A stretch of DNA of 64,000 bases, from NCBI RefSeq assembly GCF_965227505.1, contig NZ_OZ245757.1:310001-374000 (forward strand). The letters run 5' to 3'. Source of the stretch: Pelagibius sp965227505 (GTDB lineage Bacteria > Pseudomonadota > Alphaproteobacteria > Kiloniellales > Kiloniellaceae). How positions within the stretch are numbered: the first letter of the stretch is position 1; every line of letters begins with the position of its first letter. The translations under genes and the position numbers were made by a program. Under the pieces are notes generated by a model. The model was given only the letters and a program-made list of their open reading frames with translations, had not been told where the DNA came from and ran no database searches. Positions 27,207-36,538 of this stretch are shown here, in pieces.

Positions 27207-29535
27207 GGCCGGCAACTCTCTTGGCGAGCGCCGCGGCCTCGTCGGTTGGTGACGTCGCGCCCTTTTCCGCAGCCTCCTCCAGCAACGGGAAGGTAAGGCT
27301 CACGACGGCGCCGCCACCGTTTCTGTCTTTCAGCACCAGACTGCCATGATGGTCTTCCATGATCTTCTTGACGATAGCCAAACCGAGACCGGTTCCCCTC
27401 TCCCGCGTGGTCACATAGGGTTCCGTAAGGCGGCTTCGATGCTCATGCGGCAAGCCTTTGCCGTTGTCCAGCACTTCGATAACACAGTTCCCATCTTCTA
27501 CCCGCACCCGCAGCTCGATCGCGCCGCGCGGCGCCTGTGAACCATCGCGGGCCTGTCGACCCTCGATGGACTCGATGCCGTTCAGGATCAGATTAGTCAA
27601 GGCCTGAACCACTTGGCGGCTGTCGCATGCAAGCCGCACGGCGTCTTCCGGCAGGCTGAGACTGAAGTCGATCTCGTGATGCGCCGTACGCTGCAGGAAG
27701 ACGGCCTGCTCGACCAGTTTGGTGATGTCTTCGGTCTGCATCGACGGTGCGGGCATTCGGGCGAAGGCCGAGAACTCGTCGACCATGCGGCCGATGTCGC
27801 CGACATGGCGGACGATGGTGTCCGTGCAGACCTTGAAGGTTTCGGGGTCGTTGACGATCTGACCGACGTACTTGCGTTTGAGCCGCTCGGCAGCCAGCTG
27901 GATCGGCGTCAGCGGATTCTTGATCTCATGGGCGATGCGCCGCGCGATATCCGACCACGCCGCCTTGCGCTGCGCCGCGAGGAGCTGGGTGATCTCGTCG
28001 AAGGTCACGACAAAGCCCATGGTCGTTCCGCCTTCGACCTCGGCGGAGATGCGCACCAGCAGCACGCGCTCGGAACCGCTGCTGTCAGGCATCGTCAGCT
28101 GCTCCTGCGCCAGTCTCTGCGGCCGCGCCCTTGCATTTTCAAGCAGCGTCCCCATTGCCGGCAGTACGGCCGTCAGGGATTGTCCGCGCAGGTCTTCGGG
28201 CGAAGAGGACAGAAAGTCGCAGGCCATGCGGTTGGCCAGGTTTATGCGTCCGGTATCGTCGAGGCCGATCACCCCGGCGGAAACGCCGCCAAGCACCGCC
28301 TCGATGAAACGACTGCGGTAGTCGAGCTGGGCATTGGCTTCCAGAAGTGCATCCTGCTGGCGTTCCAACTGCCCGGTCATCTTGTTGAAGGCGCGGCTGA
28401 GATTGCCGATCTCGTCGCGGCGCGCCGGGCCCGCGACCCGCGCCTTAAGGTCGCCTCTTCCAACCCGCTCCGCCGTCGCGATCAGGTTGCCGATAGGCCC
28501 CGTCATCTGGTTGGCGAAAGCGAGGCCGATCCACACGGCGACCAGCAGCAACAGCAGGGCCACCACAAGGAATATAAGCGCAAAGGTGATCTGAAGACTG
28601 AAGCGGTTGCCTTCGAGGTCCTCATAGCGCTGTACGGCCCATCGCGTACTTTCCACATGCCCCAGCACACGGGAATCCACCAGGCGCCCGATGTAAAGAA
28701 AGGCATCCGCCGTCAGATCGAGGCGGACCAGCGCGCGCACCCGATCCTCGTCCTCGGAGGTCATGATCGCCATGCCCTCGCTGCGCGCCCTTTCGAAGGC
28801 CCACTCGGGAATCTCGGGATTGAAGGCCAGAAGAAAGCTCGACGAGCGGGCCAGCATGCGCCCGGAGCTGTCATAGACCGCCGCCTCGGTGAGGTAGCGC
28901 AGGCTCGCCTGGCGCGTCATGACGCTGTTGAAGAGATTAGGATTATAGGCCAGGGCAACGCCGCCCTTGTTGAGTACCTGGGCGATCGCCAGCGCATCGG
29001 CGGCAATGGTCTGCTGATGCTCGTCCAGATAGGCCGCCGAAACGGCGCGCGAGTTTTTGATGGCGGTCGAAACGCGCTCGCTGAACCAGAACTCGAGACC
29101 CAGGTCGAACATGATGACCGAGAAGGCCGCCACCAGGATCGTCGGTGCGACTGCGACAACGGAAAACAGAGCGACCAGCCGCCCATGCAGGCGCGATCCC
29201 GCGCGTCCCTTCTTCCGCTCGATCCAGAGGATTGCCAGACGCCGGGTGATCAGGGCCGCAAGGCCGAGAATGATCACCAGGTCGATCAGCAGCAGCAACA
29301 GAACGTGGTCGGCATTGGCGGCTACGGAAAGGTTGCCGGTCATCGCCACGAAGGTCGCGATCCCGCTGGTCAGGCCCGCGACCAGAAGCACGATCGCCAG
29401 ACTGCGCTCCAGCTTGACCTGGCGCGCCCAGCGCACCAGGCGTGCGCTCCAGGTCTCGCCGCCGCCGGCGCCGGTCGTCTTCGCCGCCTCGCCGACCGGG
29501 CCAGGGGCTCTGTCCGTCTGTTGTATATTTGCCAC
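27199..29535 (-). CDS. ntrY: nitrogen-related membrane sensor histidine kinase NtrY
   Basis: A 778-aa membrane kinase. Helices lie near residues 45-65, 80-100 and 120-145; a periplasmic region spans about 150-310, with another helix near 320-345 (FALIFLVVALLLLLVAVWIGLAF). HAMP, PAS (VSAGVIGLDDTGRINLANR) and the HisKA H-box (AHEIKNPLTPIQLAAERLKRK) follow, then the ATPase N and G boxes (NLILNGIESI, GTGLGLAIVKKI). It phosphorylates NtrX; signals proposed in relatives include redox and nitrate. It starts 3 bp after the ntrC stop. Confidence 0.96.
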   Translation of the reverse strand: MANIQQTDRAPGPVGEAAKTTGAGGGETWSARLVRWARQVKLERSLAIVLLVAGLTSGIATFVAMTGNLSVAANADHVLLLLLIDLVIILGLAALITRRLAILWIERKKGRAGSRLHGRLVALFSVVAVAPTILVAAFSVIMFDLGLEFWFSERVSTAIKNSRAVSAAYLDEHQQTIAADALAIAQVLNKGGVALAYNPNLFNSVMTRQASLRYLTEAAVYDSSGRMLARSSSFLLAFNPEIPEWAFERARSEGMAIMTSEDEDRVRALVRLDLTADAFLYIGRLVDSRVLGHVESTRWAVQRYEDLEGNRFSLQITFALIFLVVALLLLLVAVWIGLAFANQMTGPIGNLIATAERVGRGDLKARVAGPARRDEIGNLSRAFNKMTGQLERQQDALLEANAQLDYRSRFIEAVLGGVSAGVIGLDDTGRINLANRMACDFLSSSPEDLRGQSLTAVLPAMGTLLENARARPQRLAQEQLTMPDSSGSERVLLVRISAEVEGGTTMGFVVTFDEITQLLAAQRKAAWSDIARRIAHEIKNPLTPIQLAAERLKRKYVGQIVNDPETFKVCTDTIVRHVGDIGRMVDEFSAFARMPAPSMQTEDITKLVEQAVFLQRTAHHEIDFSLSLPEDAVRLACDSRQVVQALTNLILNGIESIEGRQARDGSQAPRGAIELRVRVEDGNCVIEVLDNGKGLPHEHRSRLTEPYVTTRERGTGLGLAIVKKIMEDHHGSLVLKDRNGGGAVVSLTFPLLEEAAEKGATSPTDEAAALAKRVAGHG

Positions 29536-29538
29536 AGG

Positions 29539-30987
29539 CTATTTAAGGCCGCGAACCACCTGGATGTCCAGGTCCCGAATCTTCTTACGCAAAGTATTCC
29601 TGTTCAGACCCAGCAGCTTGGCTGCGCGGATCTGGTTGCCCCTTGTGGCGGAAAGCGAAAGCTCGATCAAGGGGCGCTCCATTTCGCGCAGAACGCGGTC
29701 GTAAAGACCGGGGGCCGGAAGGTTCCCGTCGTGCGCCGCAAAGTAAGACCGCAGATGGTGTTCCACCGCACTGCCGAGCGACTCCGTCGGTGCGGAGACC
29801 TCGCGTTCACTGCTGCCGCCCTCACTCAACTCTCCGGCGATAACGTCGACGCCGATGGTTTCCTGACTGTAGAGAACGGTGAGACGCCGGACGAGGTTCT
29901 CCAGTTCGCGGACGTTGCCCGGCCAATGATAGGCGCGGAGAGCATCCATGGCGTCCCCGTCCAGTGTCTTGCCGGCAAGTCCTTCGCTTTGCGCCTGGCT
30001 GAAGAAATGGCGGATCAGTTCCGGAATGTCTTCGCTGCGTTCGCGCAGCGGCGGCAGGCGGATCGGAACCACGCTCAAGCGGTAGAACAGATCCTCGCGG
30101 AACAGTCCCTGGCGGACCATCTGACGCAGGTCCCTGTGGGTCGCGGCGATGATACGGACGTCGGCGCGGATCGGCGTGCGCCCGCCGACCGTCGTGTACT
30201 CGCCCTCCTGCAACACGCGCAGCAGGCGGGTCTGGGCCTCCAGCGGCATGTCGCCGATTTCATCGAGAAACAGCGTGCCCCCCGCGGCCTGCTCGAAGCG
30301 CCCGGAAGACCGGGTCGTGGCGCCGGTGAAAGCCCCTTTTTCATGGCCGAAGAGTTCGCTTTCGATCAGCTCGCGCGGGATGGCCGCCATGTTGACAGCG
30401 ACAAAGGTGCCGCGCCGGCGCTTGCCGTAGTCGTGCAGCGCGCGGGCCGCCAGTTCCTTGCCCGTGCCCGACTCGCCGTAGATCATCACGGTCAGATCCG
30501 TCGGCATGAGGCGCGCAAGAACCCGATAGATTTCCTGCATCGCCTGAGAGCGGCCGATGAGCGGCAACTGCTCGTCCTCATCGTCGTCCTCACCGTCGGC
30601 GGCCACACCCTCCCCGCCGGCCGGCTCCGACAGGGCGCGGTTGACCACCGACACCAGCTCGCGCAGATCGAAAGGCTTCGGCAGATACTCGAAGGCGCCA
30701 CGCTCCGTCGCCTTGACGGCGGTCAGCAGGGTGTTCTGTGCCGACATCACCAGGATGCGGAGATTCGGCCGCAGCTTCTTGATCCGCGGGATCAGGTCGA
30801 GGCCGTTTTCGTCAGGCATCACCACATCGGTGATGACGAGGTCGCCCTCGCCGGCACTCACCCACTGCCAGAGCGTCGAGGCATTGCCGGTGGTGCGCAC
30901 GACATGGCCCTGCCGGCCCAGGGCCTGGGTCAGGACCGTGCGGATAGCCTTGTCATCGTCGGCGATCAGAATCGTTGCGGCGCTCAT
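29539..30987 (-). CDS. ntrC: nitrogen regulation response regulator NtrC
   Basis: A 482-aa sigma-54 activator controlling nitrogen assimilation. The receiver carries D54 (VITDVVMPDENG); the AAA+ domain has Walker A GESGTGKELAARA, a full GAFTGA loop (FGHEKGAFTGATTRSSG) and FLDEIGDMP; the C-terminal Fis HTH is GNQIRAAKLLGLNRNTLRKKIRDL. The intact GAFTGA contrasts with neighbouring NtrX. ATGA overlap with ntrB (30984-30987) couples sensor and regulator. Confidence 0.98.
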   Translation of the reverse strand: MSAATILIADDDKAIRTVLTQALGRQGHVVRTTGNASTLWQWVSAGEGDLVITDVVMPDENGLDLIPRIKKLRPNLRILVMSAQNTLLTAVKATERGAFEYLPKPFDLRELVSVVNRALSEPAGGEGVAADGEDDDEDEQLPLIGRSQAMQEIYRVLARLMPTDLTVMIYGESGTGKELAARALHDYGKRRRGTFVAVNMAAIPRELIESELFGHEKGAFTGATTRSSGRFEQAAGGTLFLDEIGDMPLEAQTRLLRVLQEGEYTTVGGRTPIRADVRIIAATHRDLRQMVRQGLFREDLFYRLSVVPIRLPPLRERSEDIPELIRHFFSQAQSEGLAGKTLDGDAMDALRAYHWPGNVRELENLVRRLTVLYSQETIGVDVIAGELSEGGSSEREVSAPTESLGSAVEHHLRSYFAAHDGNLPAPGLYDRVLREMERPLIELSLSATRGNQIRAAKLLGLNRNTLRKKIRDLDIQVVRGLK

Positions 30988-32135
30988 GCCTGGCGCACTC
31001 CTGCCTGTCCGTTCTGCGCGCGATGATCCATCGGCGCCATGGGCAGCATGACGCGAAAGACTGTTCGCCGCGGCTCGCTGTCGAACTCGATCACGCCGCC
31101 ATGGTCGCCGACGATCTTGGCCACGAGCGCGAGTCCCAGCCCGCTGCCGCCGGCCTTGGTCGTCACGAAGGGATCAAAGAGATGGGATTGCAGATCTTCC
31201 GGGATGCCCGGCCCGTTGTCCTGGATCATCAGGGTCAGCGGCAGGTCGACCCGGCTTCCGCTGCCCGGCACGGCCAGGCGCACGCCCTGCTGGTAGCGCG
31301 TCGAAAGAAGGATCTCGCCGCCCTCGGCCGGCGCGGCCTCTGCCGCGTTCTTCACCAGGTTGAGGATCGCCTGGATCAGCAGGTCGCGGTTGCCGTAGAC
31401 CGGCGGCAGCGAAGGGTCGTAGCTTTCGACAAAGCGCAGCTTGCGGGCGAAGCCGCTTTCCGCGAGGCGGCGCACGTGCTCCAGTACAACATGGATGTTG
31501 ACCGCTTCGCGGGCCAGCGGGCGTTGGTCGGAGAACATCTCCATGCGGTCGACAAGGGCAACGATTCGGTCGGCTTCCTCGCAGATCAGCCGGGTCAGTT
31601 GATGATCGTCCGGTGCGGCATTCAGTTCCAGCAGCTGGGCCGCACCGCGAATGCCGGAAAGCGGGTTTTTGACTTCATGCGCCAGCATGGCCGCCATCGC
31701 CGTGACGGAGCGCGCGGCGTTGCGGTGAACCAGTTGGTGATCGATCTTGCGTGCGATGGAGCGCTCATGGATCGAGACGACCACGCTGCCCGGCAGGTCG
31801 GCCATCAGCGCGGCGTCGATGGATACGAAATGCGAACCGATCTTCGGGCTGGTCAGCGTAACGCCGCTCTCGGAGATGCTGTGCCCTCCGGCGCGGGCCT
31901 GATGGATCAGCGCAACCACGGGACTGTCCTCGGGCAGCAGGTCCAGCAGCGGGCGCCCGATGAGCGTCGTGCGCGATGATGCGAAGAACTGCTCCGCCGC
32001 CTGGTTCACGAAACTGATGCAGCCGTCTTCGTCGACCACGAAAAGCGGCACCGAAAGCGCGGAGAGCACGGCGCCGGCTTCCGGGGCCCCTCCCGCCTTC
32101 GATCCCCTGGCGAATGCACCTGCGGCCCGCGACAT
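30984..32135 (-). CDS. ntrB: nitrogen regulation sensor kinase NtrB (GlnL)
   Basis: A 383-aa cytosolic kinase/phosphatase acting on NtrC under PII control. A PAS domain spans about residues 25-120 (PLFVVDEDGCISFVNQAAEQFF), the H-box is AHEVKNPLSGIRGAAQLLE near 155, and the N and G boxes are LNLVKNAAEAA and GGSGLGLALVAKIVGDHGG. There is no membrane segment. I set the start at ATG 32135, which overlaps the dusB stop (TGATG), rather than the much longer open frame, which runs antiparallel-like through dusB in another frame. Confidence 0.96.
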   Translation of the reverse strand: MSRAAGAFARGSKAGGAPEAGAVLSALSVPLFVVDEDGCISFVNQAAEQFFASSRTTLIGRPLLDLLPEDSPVVALIHQARAGGHSISESGVTLTSPKIGSHFVSIDAALMADLPGSVVVSIHERSIARKIDHQLVHRNAARSVTAMAAMLAHEVKNPLSGIRGAAQLLELNAAPDDHQLTRLICEEADRIVALVDRMEMFSDQRPLAREAVNIHVVLEHVRRLAESGFARKLRFVESYDPSLPPVYGNRDLLIQAILNLVKNAAEAAPAEGGEILLSTRYQQGVRLAVPGSGSRVDLPLTLMIQDNGPGIPEDLQSHLFDPFVTTKAGGSGLGLALVAKIVGDHGGVIEFDSEPRRTVFRVMLPMAPMDHRAQNGQAGVRQA

Positions 32136-33133
32136 CAGGCTGCCTGCGCCGCGCGCGCGGGTTCGAACAGAGCCGCGATCATCGCCTTCACCCTGACCGG
32201 CTCTTCTTCGCGATAGACCGCCGCGCGGAACTCGGCGGCGCCGGACAGGCCCTTGGCGTACCAGCCCAGATGCTTGCGGGCAATCCGCACGCCGTTGCGC
32301 GTGCCGTAGAGCGTGAGCAGCCCCTCGTAGTGTTCGAGCATCACCGCGACGCGTTGGTCCAGCGCGGGCTCCGGCGTGCGGATGCCGGAGCGCAGGAAGT
32401 CCATCACCTGCCGCAGCAGCCAGGGCCTGCCATAGGCGCCGCGCCCGATCATGACACCGTCGGCCCCGGAACGGCGCAGGGCCGCGGCGGCCTCTTCCAC
32501 CGTGGTTATGTCGCCATTCACGATCACCGGCAGGCCGACGGCGTCTTTGACGGCCTGCACGAAGTCCCAGTCGGCCTCGCCGTTGTACTTCTGGCAGCGG
32601 GTGCGCCCATGGACGGTAACCATGCGCACGCCGCAGTCCTCGGCGATCCGCGCGATGCTGGGGGCGTTGCGGTGCTCGCGGCTCCAGCCGGTGCGCATCT
32701 TCACGGTAACAGGCAGATCGACCGCCCGCACCACCGCGTCCATGATCTGTCCGGCCAGGCGTTCGTCCTGCATGATGGCGGAGCCGCAAGCCTTGTTCGT
32801 GACCTTCTTGGCCGGACAGCCGAAGTTGATATCGATCACGGCCGCACCGCGGTCGGCGTTGAGTTTGGCTGCCTCGGCCATCACCGCCGGGTCGCTGCCG
32901 GCCAACTGGACGGAAAGCGGATATTCGTCCGCGCAAGAGCCTGACATCTTGCGCGATTCCTTCACCGACTGCTGCATCTGCCGGATCATCGCCTGACTGG
33001 CGATCATCTCCGAAACGACCAGCCCGGCACCGAAGCGCTTGACGATCTTTCGGAAGACCTGGTCGGTGACCCCTGACATGGGCGCCAGGATCACCGGGTC
33101 AGCCAGGTGATGCTTTCCGATCGCTATTCCCAA
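32135..33133 (-). CDS. dusB: tRNA-dihydrouridine synthase DusB (NifR3 type)
   Basis: A 332-aa FMN enzyme that reduces specific uridines in tRNA. The TIM-barrel landmarks are visible: LAPMSGVTDQVFR near residue 17, DINFGCPAKKV near 99 with the catalytic Cys, the RTGW segment and HGRTRCQKYNGEADW near 172, and NGDITTVEEA near 205. It is first in the ntrBC operon, the standard nifR3-ntrB-ntrC order of alphaproteobacteria. A 303-bp region upstream probably holds the operon promoter. Confidence 0.97.
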   Translation of the reverse strand: MGIAIGKHHLADPVILAPMSGVTDQVFRKIVKRFGAGLVVSEMIASQAMIRQMQQSVKESRKMSGSCADEYPLSVQLAGSDPAVMAEAAKLNADRGAAVIDINFGCPAKKVTNKACGSAIMQDERLAGQIMDAVVRAVDLPVTVKMRTGWSREHRNAPSIARIAEDCGVRMVTVHGRTRCQKYNGEADWDFVQAVKDAVGLPVIVNGDITTVEEAAAALRRSGADGVMIGRGAYGRPWLLRQVMDFLRSGIRTPEPALDQRVAVMLEHYEGLLTLYGTRNGVRIARKHLGWYAKGLSGAAEFRAAVYREEEPVRVKAMIAALFEPARAAQAA

Positions 33134-33436
33134 AGTGTGTCACTCCCCGCAAGGCGGGCGCGATCCGAGGCTGTTGCGCGCGTTGCCGGCTTCGGAGGGC
33201 CGGGGTGGCCCGTCTCGCCTGCCTGCGCGTCCTGCTCTCCTGCCCGTCTTGTTCAACCGATGCCTGAACCCTTGCCGCGCAGCCGCACTCCGGTGCCTTG
33301 CTGCGCACTCCCGACCGGAATGATGCACAAATATTGGGCGATGTCACGCCGATTGAGGGCTTGAAGGCGAGTTGCGGGCGCTTCCGCCCGTTAAACGGGC
33401 AATTCGATAAATTACAGTAAAAACAGGACCTTACGC
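33134..33436. other. gene-free region upstream of the dusB-ntrBC operon
   Basis: No convincing ORF. Near the end of the preceding minus-strand gene (stop 33437) two hairpins share one arm and exclude each other: CGGGCG-CTTC-CGCCCG at 33375-33390 and GCCCG-TTAAA-CGGGC at 33386-33400. They may end the ccsA-like transcript or lie in the dusB leader. The section 33395-33430 is AT-rich compared with its surroundings. I could not pick a clear promoter. Confidence 0.4.
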
Positions 33437-34237
33437 TCAGGAGACGAGAAACCCCGTTACGAATTTGACGCCGGGATAGGCCAGAGTGAGTAAGAGATAA
33501 GCAACGAGCACCAGCCGCGCTGCGCGGCGCCCGCGCAGACCGCTGCGGTAATGAAGCACCAGGAGCAGCCCGATGAAGCCGAAGGCCAGCAACGACAGCA
33601 GGGTCTTGTGGTCCACGATCAGAAGGGTGCCGGAGGAGACGTAAAGCTTTGAAATGCCGGTGACAATGCCCACCCCAAGGACGATTTCGGCGGCCAGCAG
33701 AATACGCAGGACCAGCCGTTCCGCATCGCTGACGGAGGGCAGCATGCGGGTGAAACTGCTGGGCGAGCGGCGCTTCAGGGCCCCTTCCTGTATGAAGGCT
33801 GCCGTGGCCGCCACTGCAGCCAGGGTGCAGAGCCCGTAGGTCGCGACCGAAAAGGCGATATGGACGGCAAGCCAGGCATCGAAGGCGGTGCTGAGCCCCG
33901 GCTCGCCGCTCAGAGGTTCCAGCCCGGTCCCCAGAACTCCGAGAACGAGGGCATAGGGCAGCAGCAGCGGCGCCAGGCGCGAGGCCTCCCGGACCAGGGC
34001 CACCAGCAGCGCGAAGAGCGCCAGCGATACGGCAACCGCCAGCCACAGCGCCGCGGGCAGACTGGTTTCCCAGCTTCCGGCCAGCGCGACCACGCTGTAG
34101 CCGGCGGGTCCGACGATGGCCGCGACCAGAAGCAGCCAGAACAGGCCGTCACCGTTGGAAACACGGCGCGCGAAGGGCAGCACCGTGGCCGGCAGCAATG
34201 AGACCAGGGCCGAGAGAGATAAAGCTAGGGTACTCAT
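33437..34237 (-). CDS. CcsA/YpjD-like membrane protein (cytochrome c assembly family)
   Basis: A 266-aa integral membrane protein with about eight helices, resembling the CcsA/CcmC/YpjD group: conserved features include AVHIAFSVATYGLCTLAAVAATAAFIQE near residue 125 and YVSSGTLLIVDHKTLLSLLAFGFIGLLL near 200, with histidines that in relatives contact haem. Stand-alone members near tRNA or signal-recognition genes have no defined role. It is divergent from ispDF, about 130 bp apart. Confidence 0.82.
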   Translation of the reverse strand: MSTLALSLSALVSLLPATVLPFARRVSNGDGLFWLLLVAAIVGPAGYSVVALAGSWETSLPAALWLAVAVSLALFALLVALVREASRLAPLLLPYALVLGVLGTGLEPLSGEPGLSTAFDAWLAVHIAFSVATYGLCTLAAVAATAAFIQEGALKRRSPSSFTRMLPSVSDAERLVLRILLAAEIVLGVGIVTGISKLYVSSGTLLIVDHKTLLSLLAFGFIGLLLVLHYRSGLRGRRAARLVLVAYLLLTLAYPGVKFVTGFLVS

Positions 34238-34322
34238 GGTTGCTTCTATATATCACCTCTTGGCTGCGCCACCAGCGCCCACTAGGCTCGCCCCAGAACG
34301 AACATCGAGTCCCGCCCCCCGG

Positions 34323-34363
34323 CCCCGGCCAATCGGAGACCTGCCCCCGGCCAATCGGAGACC
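34323..34363 (+). repeat. 19-bp direct repeat just upstream of ispDF
   Basis: CCCCGGCCAATCGGAGACC occurs at 34323-34341 and again at 34345-34363 (period 22 bp). The second copy supplies the CGGAGA that probably serves as ribosome-binding site for GTG 34371; the first copy duplicates it. It looks like a small tandem duplication in the 5' leader. Confidence 0.7.
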
Positions 34364-34370
34364 CGCCGAC

Positions 34371-35531
34371 GTGAGTACTGCAACAGCGCTGATTGTCGCA
34401 GCCGGCCGTGGCCAGCGCTTCGGGACCGAACGTCCCAAGCAATACGCGCCCTTGGGTGGGATGCCGGTGCTGCGGCACTGTGTTTTGACGTTTCTGGCGC
34501 ACCCCCGCGTGGACGGGGTCCGGGTCGTCATCCATCCCGACGACCGCAACCTTTACGACGACGCGGTCCAGGGGCTTGATCTCGCCGCGCCCGTTCCCGG
34601 CGGCGGCAGTCGCCAGGAGTCGGTCCGGCTGGGCCTGGAGAGCCTCGAGCAGACCGCGCCCGACCTCACCCTGATCCACGACGCGGCCCGGCCCTTTATC
34701 GACCGGGCGACCATCGACCGTGTGCTGGGTGCCCTGACCGATCGGCCCGGCGCCATTGCCGCCCTGCCTGTGGTGGATACCCTCAAGCGCGAGGAGGACG
34801 GGCGGGTCTCGCGCACGGAAGACCGCAGGGGCCTCTGGCGGGCGCAGACTCCCCAGGGTTTCCACTTCGATGCGATCCTGGCCGCCCATCGCGCCGCCAG
34901 CGGGCAGACCCTGACGGACGACGCAGCGGTTGCCGAGCGCGCCGGCCTGGCGGTTGCCCTGGTCGAAGGCAGCCCGGCCAACATCAAGGTGACGACGCAG
35001 GATGACCTGGAAAGTGCGGAGCGCTGGATCCGCAGCGCCCAGGCCACGGAGATGCGCGTCGGCCAGGGTTTCGACGTCCACGCCTTCGGTCCCGGCGATC
35101 ACGTCATGCTCTGCGGCCTGCGGATCGGCCATGACGCTGCCCTGGTCGGGCATTCGGACGCCGACGTCGGCCTTCATGCCGTGACCGACGCCTTGTTGGG
35201 CGCCTTGGGGGCCGGTGACATCGGCAGCCATTTTCCGCCAAGCGATCCGCAGTGGAAGGGCGCGAACTCGCGCATCTTCGTCTCCCACGTCTGCGACATG
35301 ATCGCGGAGCGCGGCGGGCGGATCACCCATGTGGACCTGACGCTGATCTGCGAGCGCCCGAAGATCGGGCCGCACCGCGAGGCGATGCGGAGTCAGCTCG
35401 CGGCGCTGCTTGGCGTGTCTGAAGACCGGGTCAGTGTGAAGGCGACCACGACGGAAAAACTCGGCTTCCTCGGGCGCGGCGAAGGCGTTGCCGCACAGGC
35501 AACCGCGACCCTGGCCCTGCCCGTTATCTGA
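34371..35531 (+). CDS. ispDF: bifunctional MEP-pathway enzyme IspDF
   Basis: A 386-aa fusion of IspD (MEP cytidylyltransferase, residues 1-225) and IspF (MECDP synthase, residues 230-386), two steps of isoprenoid synthesis. GTG 34371 was chosen because CGGAGA lies 8 bp upstream and IspD homology begins at once (ALIVAAGRGQRFG). IspD motifs IHDAARPF and RAQTPQGF are present. The IspF half starts VGQGFDVHAF with metal ligands in D-x-H and GHSDADVGLHAVTDALLGA, and has the LICERPKIGPHR segment. The fusion is common in alphaproteobacteria. Confidence 0.97.
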   Translation: MSTATALIVAAGRGQRFGTERPKQYAPLGGMPVLRHCVLTFLAHPRVDGVRVVIHPDDRNLYDDAVQGLDLAAPVPGGGSRQESVRLGLESLEQTAPDLTLIHDAARPFIDRATIDRVLGALTDRPGAIAALPVVDTLKREEDGRVSRTEDRRGLWRAQTPQGFHFDAILAAHRAASGQTLTDDAAVAERAGLAVALVEGSPANIKVTTQDDLESAERWIRSAQATEMRVGQGFDVHAFGPGDHVMLCGLRIGHDAALVGHSDADVGLHAVTDALLGALGAGDIGSHFPPSDPQWKGANSRIFVSHVCDMIAERGGRITHVDLTLICERPKIGPHREAMRSQLAALLGVSEDRVSVKATTTEKLGFLGRGEGVAAQATATLALPVI

Positions 35532-35552
35532 CGTCACAGCTTGCTGGCGCCC

Positions 35553-36044
35553 ATGGCTTCTCTCTCCCCCTGGCACCCGGCCTCGCTGCTCGCCACCTGG
35601 TTCGGCAGCGGCCTGCTGCCCTGGGCGCCGGGAACCTGGGGCTCGCTGGCCGCCCTGCCCTGCGGACTGCTGGTGCTCTGGCTGGCTGGGCCCTGGGGGC
35701 TGCTGGCCGCAACGGCGGCCGTTTTCGGGCTGGGCCTCTGGGCGGCCGGCAACTACGAACGGATGATGGCGGTGAAAGACCCCGGCGCCATCGTCATCGA
35801 CGAGGTTGCCGGGCAGTGGCTGGTGCTCTTCGCCGTGGCGCTGCGGCCGGAACAGCTCTCCTGGCGGGAGGTGCTGCTGGCCTTCGTGCTGTTCCGGGTG
35901 TTCGACACCCTGAAGCCCTGGCCCGTCAGTTGGGCGGACCGCCATCTGAAGGGCGCCTTCGGCATCATGGCGGACGATATCGTCGCGGCGCTCTATGCCG
36001 CCCTGATCGCCGTGGGAATCCTATGGCTCCTGGAGAGATCCTAG
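35553..36044 (+). CDS. pgpA: phosphatidylglycerophosphatase A
   Basis: A 163-aa inner-membrane phosphatase making phosphatidylglycerol. Family landmarks are the N-terminal ATWFGSGLLPWAPGTWGSLAALP, the acidic metal motif VIDEVAGQW near residue 74, and FRVFDTLKPWP near 112. Four or so membrane helices. ATG 35553 is preferred; TTG 35541 is in frame. Its TAG shares one base with the GTG start of the next gene, so the two are coupled. Confidence 0.95.
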   Translation: MASLSPWHPASLLATWFGSGLLPWAPGTWGSLAALPCGLLVLWLAGPWGLLAATAAVFGLGLWAAGNYERMMAVKDPGAIVIDEVAGQWLVLFAVALRPEQLSWREVLLAFVLFRVFDTLKPWPVSWADRHLKGAFGIMADDIVAALYAALIAVGILWLLERS

Positions 36045-36538
36045 TGTTCGACGATCTGCTGCTGAACGAAGCCGAAGACCTGCTGCAGCATTACCGAAAG
36101 GCGGGCAAGCGGCTGGCAACGGCGGAATCCTGCACCGGCGGCCTGATCGCCGGCTGCCTGACGGAGATCGCCGGCTCCTCCGACGTGGTGGAGCGCGGCT
36201 TCGTGACCTACTCCAACGCGGCCAAGACACAGATGCTCGGCGTCTCGCAGGACCTGCTGGACCATCCCGGGCCGGGCGCGGTCAGCGCCGAGGTCGCCGC
36301 TGCCATGGCCGAGGGTGCGCTCAGCAACTCCCAGGCCGACGTTGCCGTTTCGGCGACCGGCATTGCCGGCCCCGGCGGGGCGACCGAGACCAAGCCCGTC
36401 GGCCTGGTGTACCTGGGCTGGGCGCGGCGCGGCGCCACGGCAGAGGCCGAACGTTTCGTCTTCCCCGGCGACCGGAGCGCCGTGCGTCTCGCCACCGTGA
36501 CAGAGGCGCTGCGGCTGTTGCAGCGGGCCTTGTCCTAG
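36044..36538 (+). CDS. pncC: CinA C-terminal domain protein (NMN amidohydrolase, PncC type)
   Basis: A 164-aa stand-alone CinA C-terminal domain that deamidates nicotinamide mononucleotide in NAD recycling. Motifs: LATAESCTGGLIAG near residue 25, YSNAAKTQMLGV near 61, and ATGIAGPGGATETKPVGLVY near 104. GTG 36044 has GGAGAG seven bases upstream; an in-frame ATG at 36023 is possible. The MoCF-like N-terminal domain of full CinA is absent, which is normal for PncC-type proteins. Confidence 0.93.
   Translation: MFDDLLLNEAEDLLQHYRKAGKRLATAESCTGGLIAGCLTEIAGSSDVVERGFVTYSNAAKTQMLGVSQDLLDHPGPGAVSAEVAAAMAEGALSNSQADVAVSATGIAGPGGATETKPVGLVYLGWARRGATAEAERFVFPGDRSAVRLATVTEALRLLQRALS

Noticed and set aside
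27613..31026. A 1137-codon open frame antisense to ntrY and ntrC
   Set aside because: It is the shadow of GC-rich codon use in the opposite strand; ntrY and ntrC are unmistakable on the minus strand, and the frame has no recognisable domain.
30984..32936. A 650-codon ntrB starting at 32936
   Set aside because: The first 267 codons lie over dusB in another frame and read as shadow; the PAS-kinase homology starts after ATG 32135.
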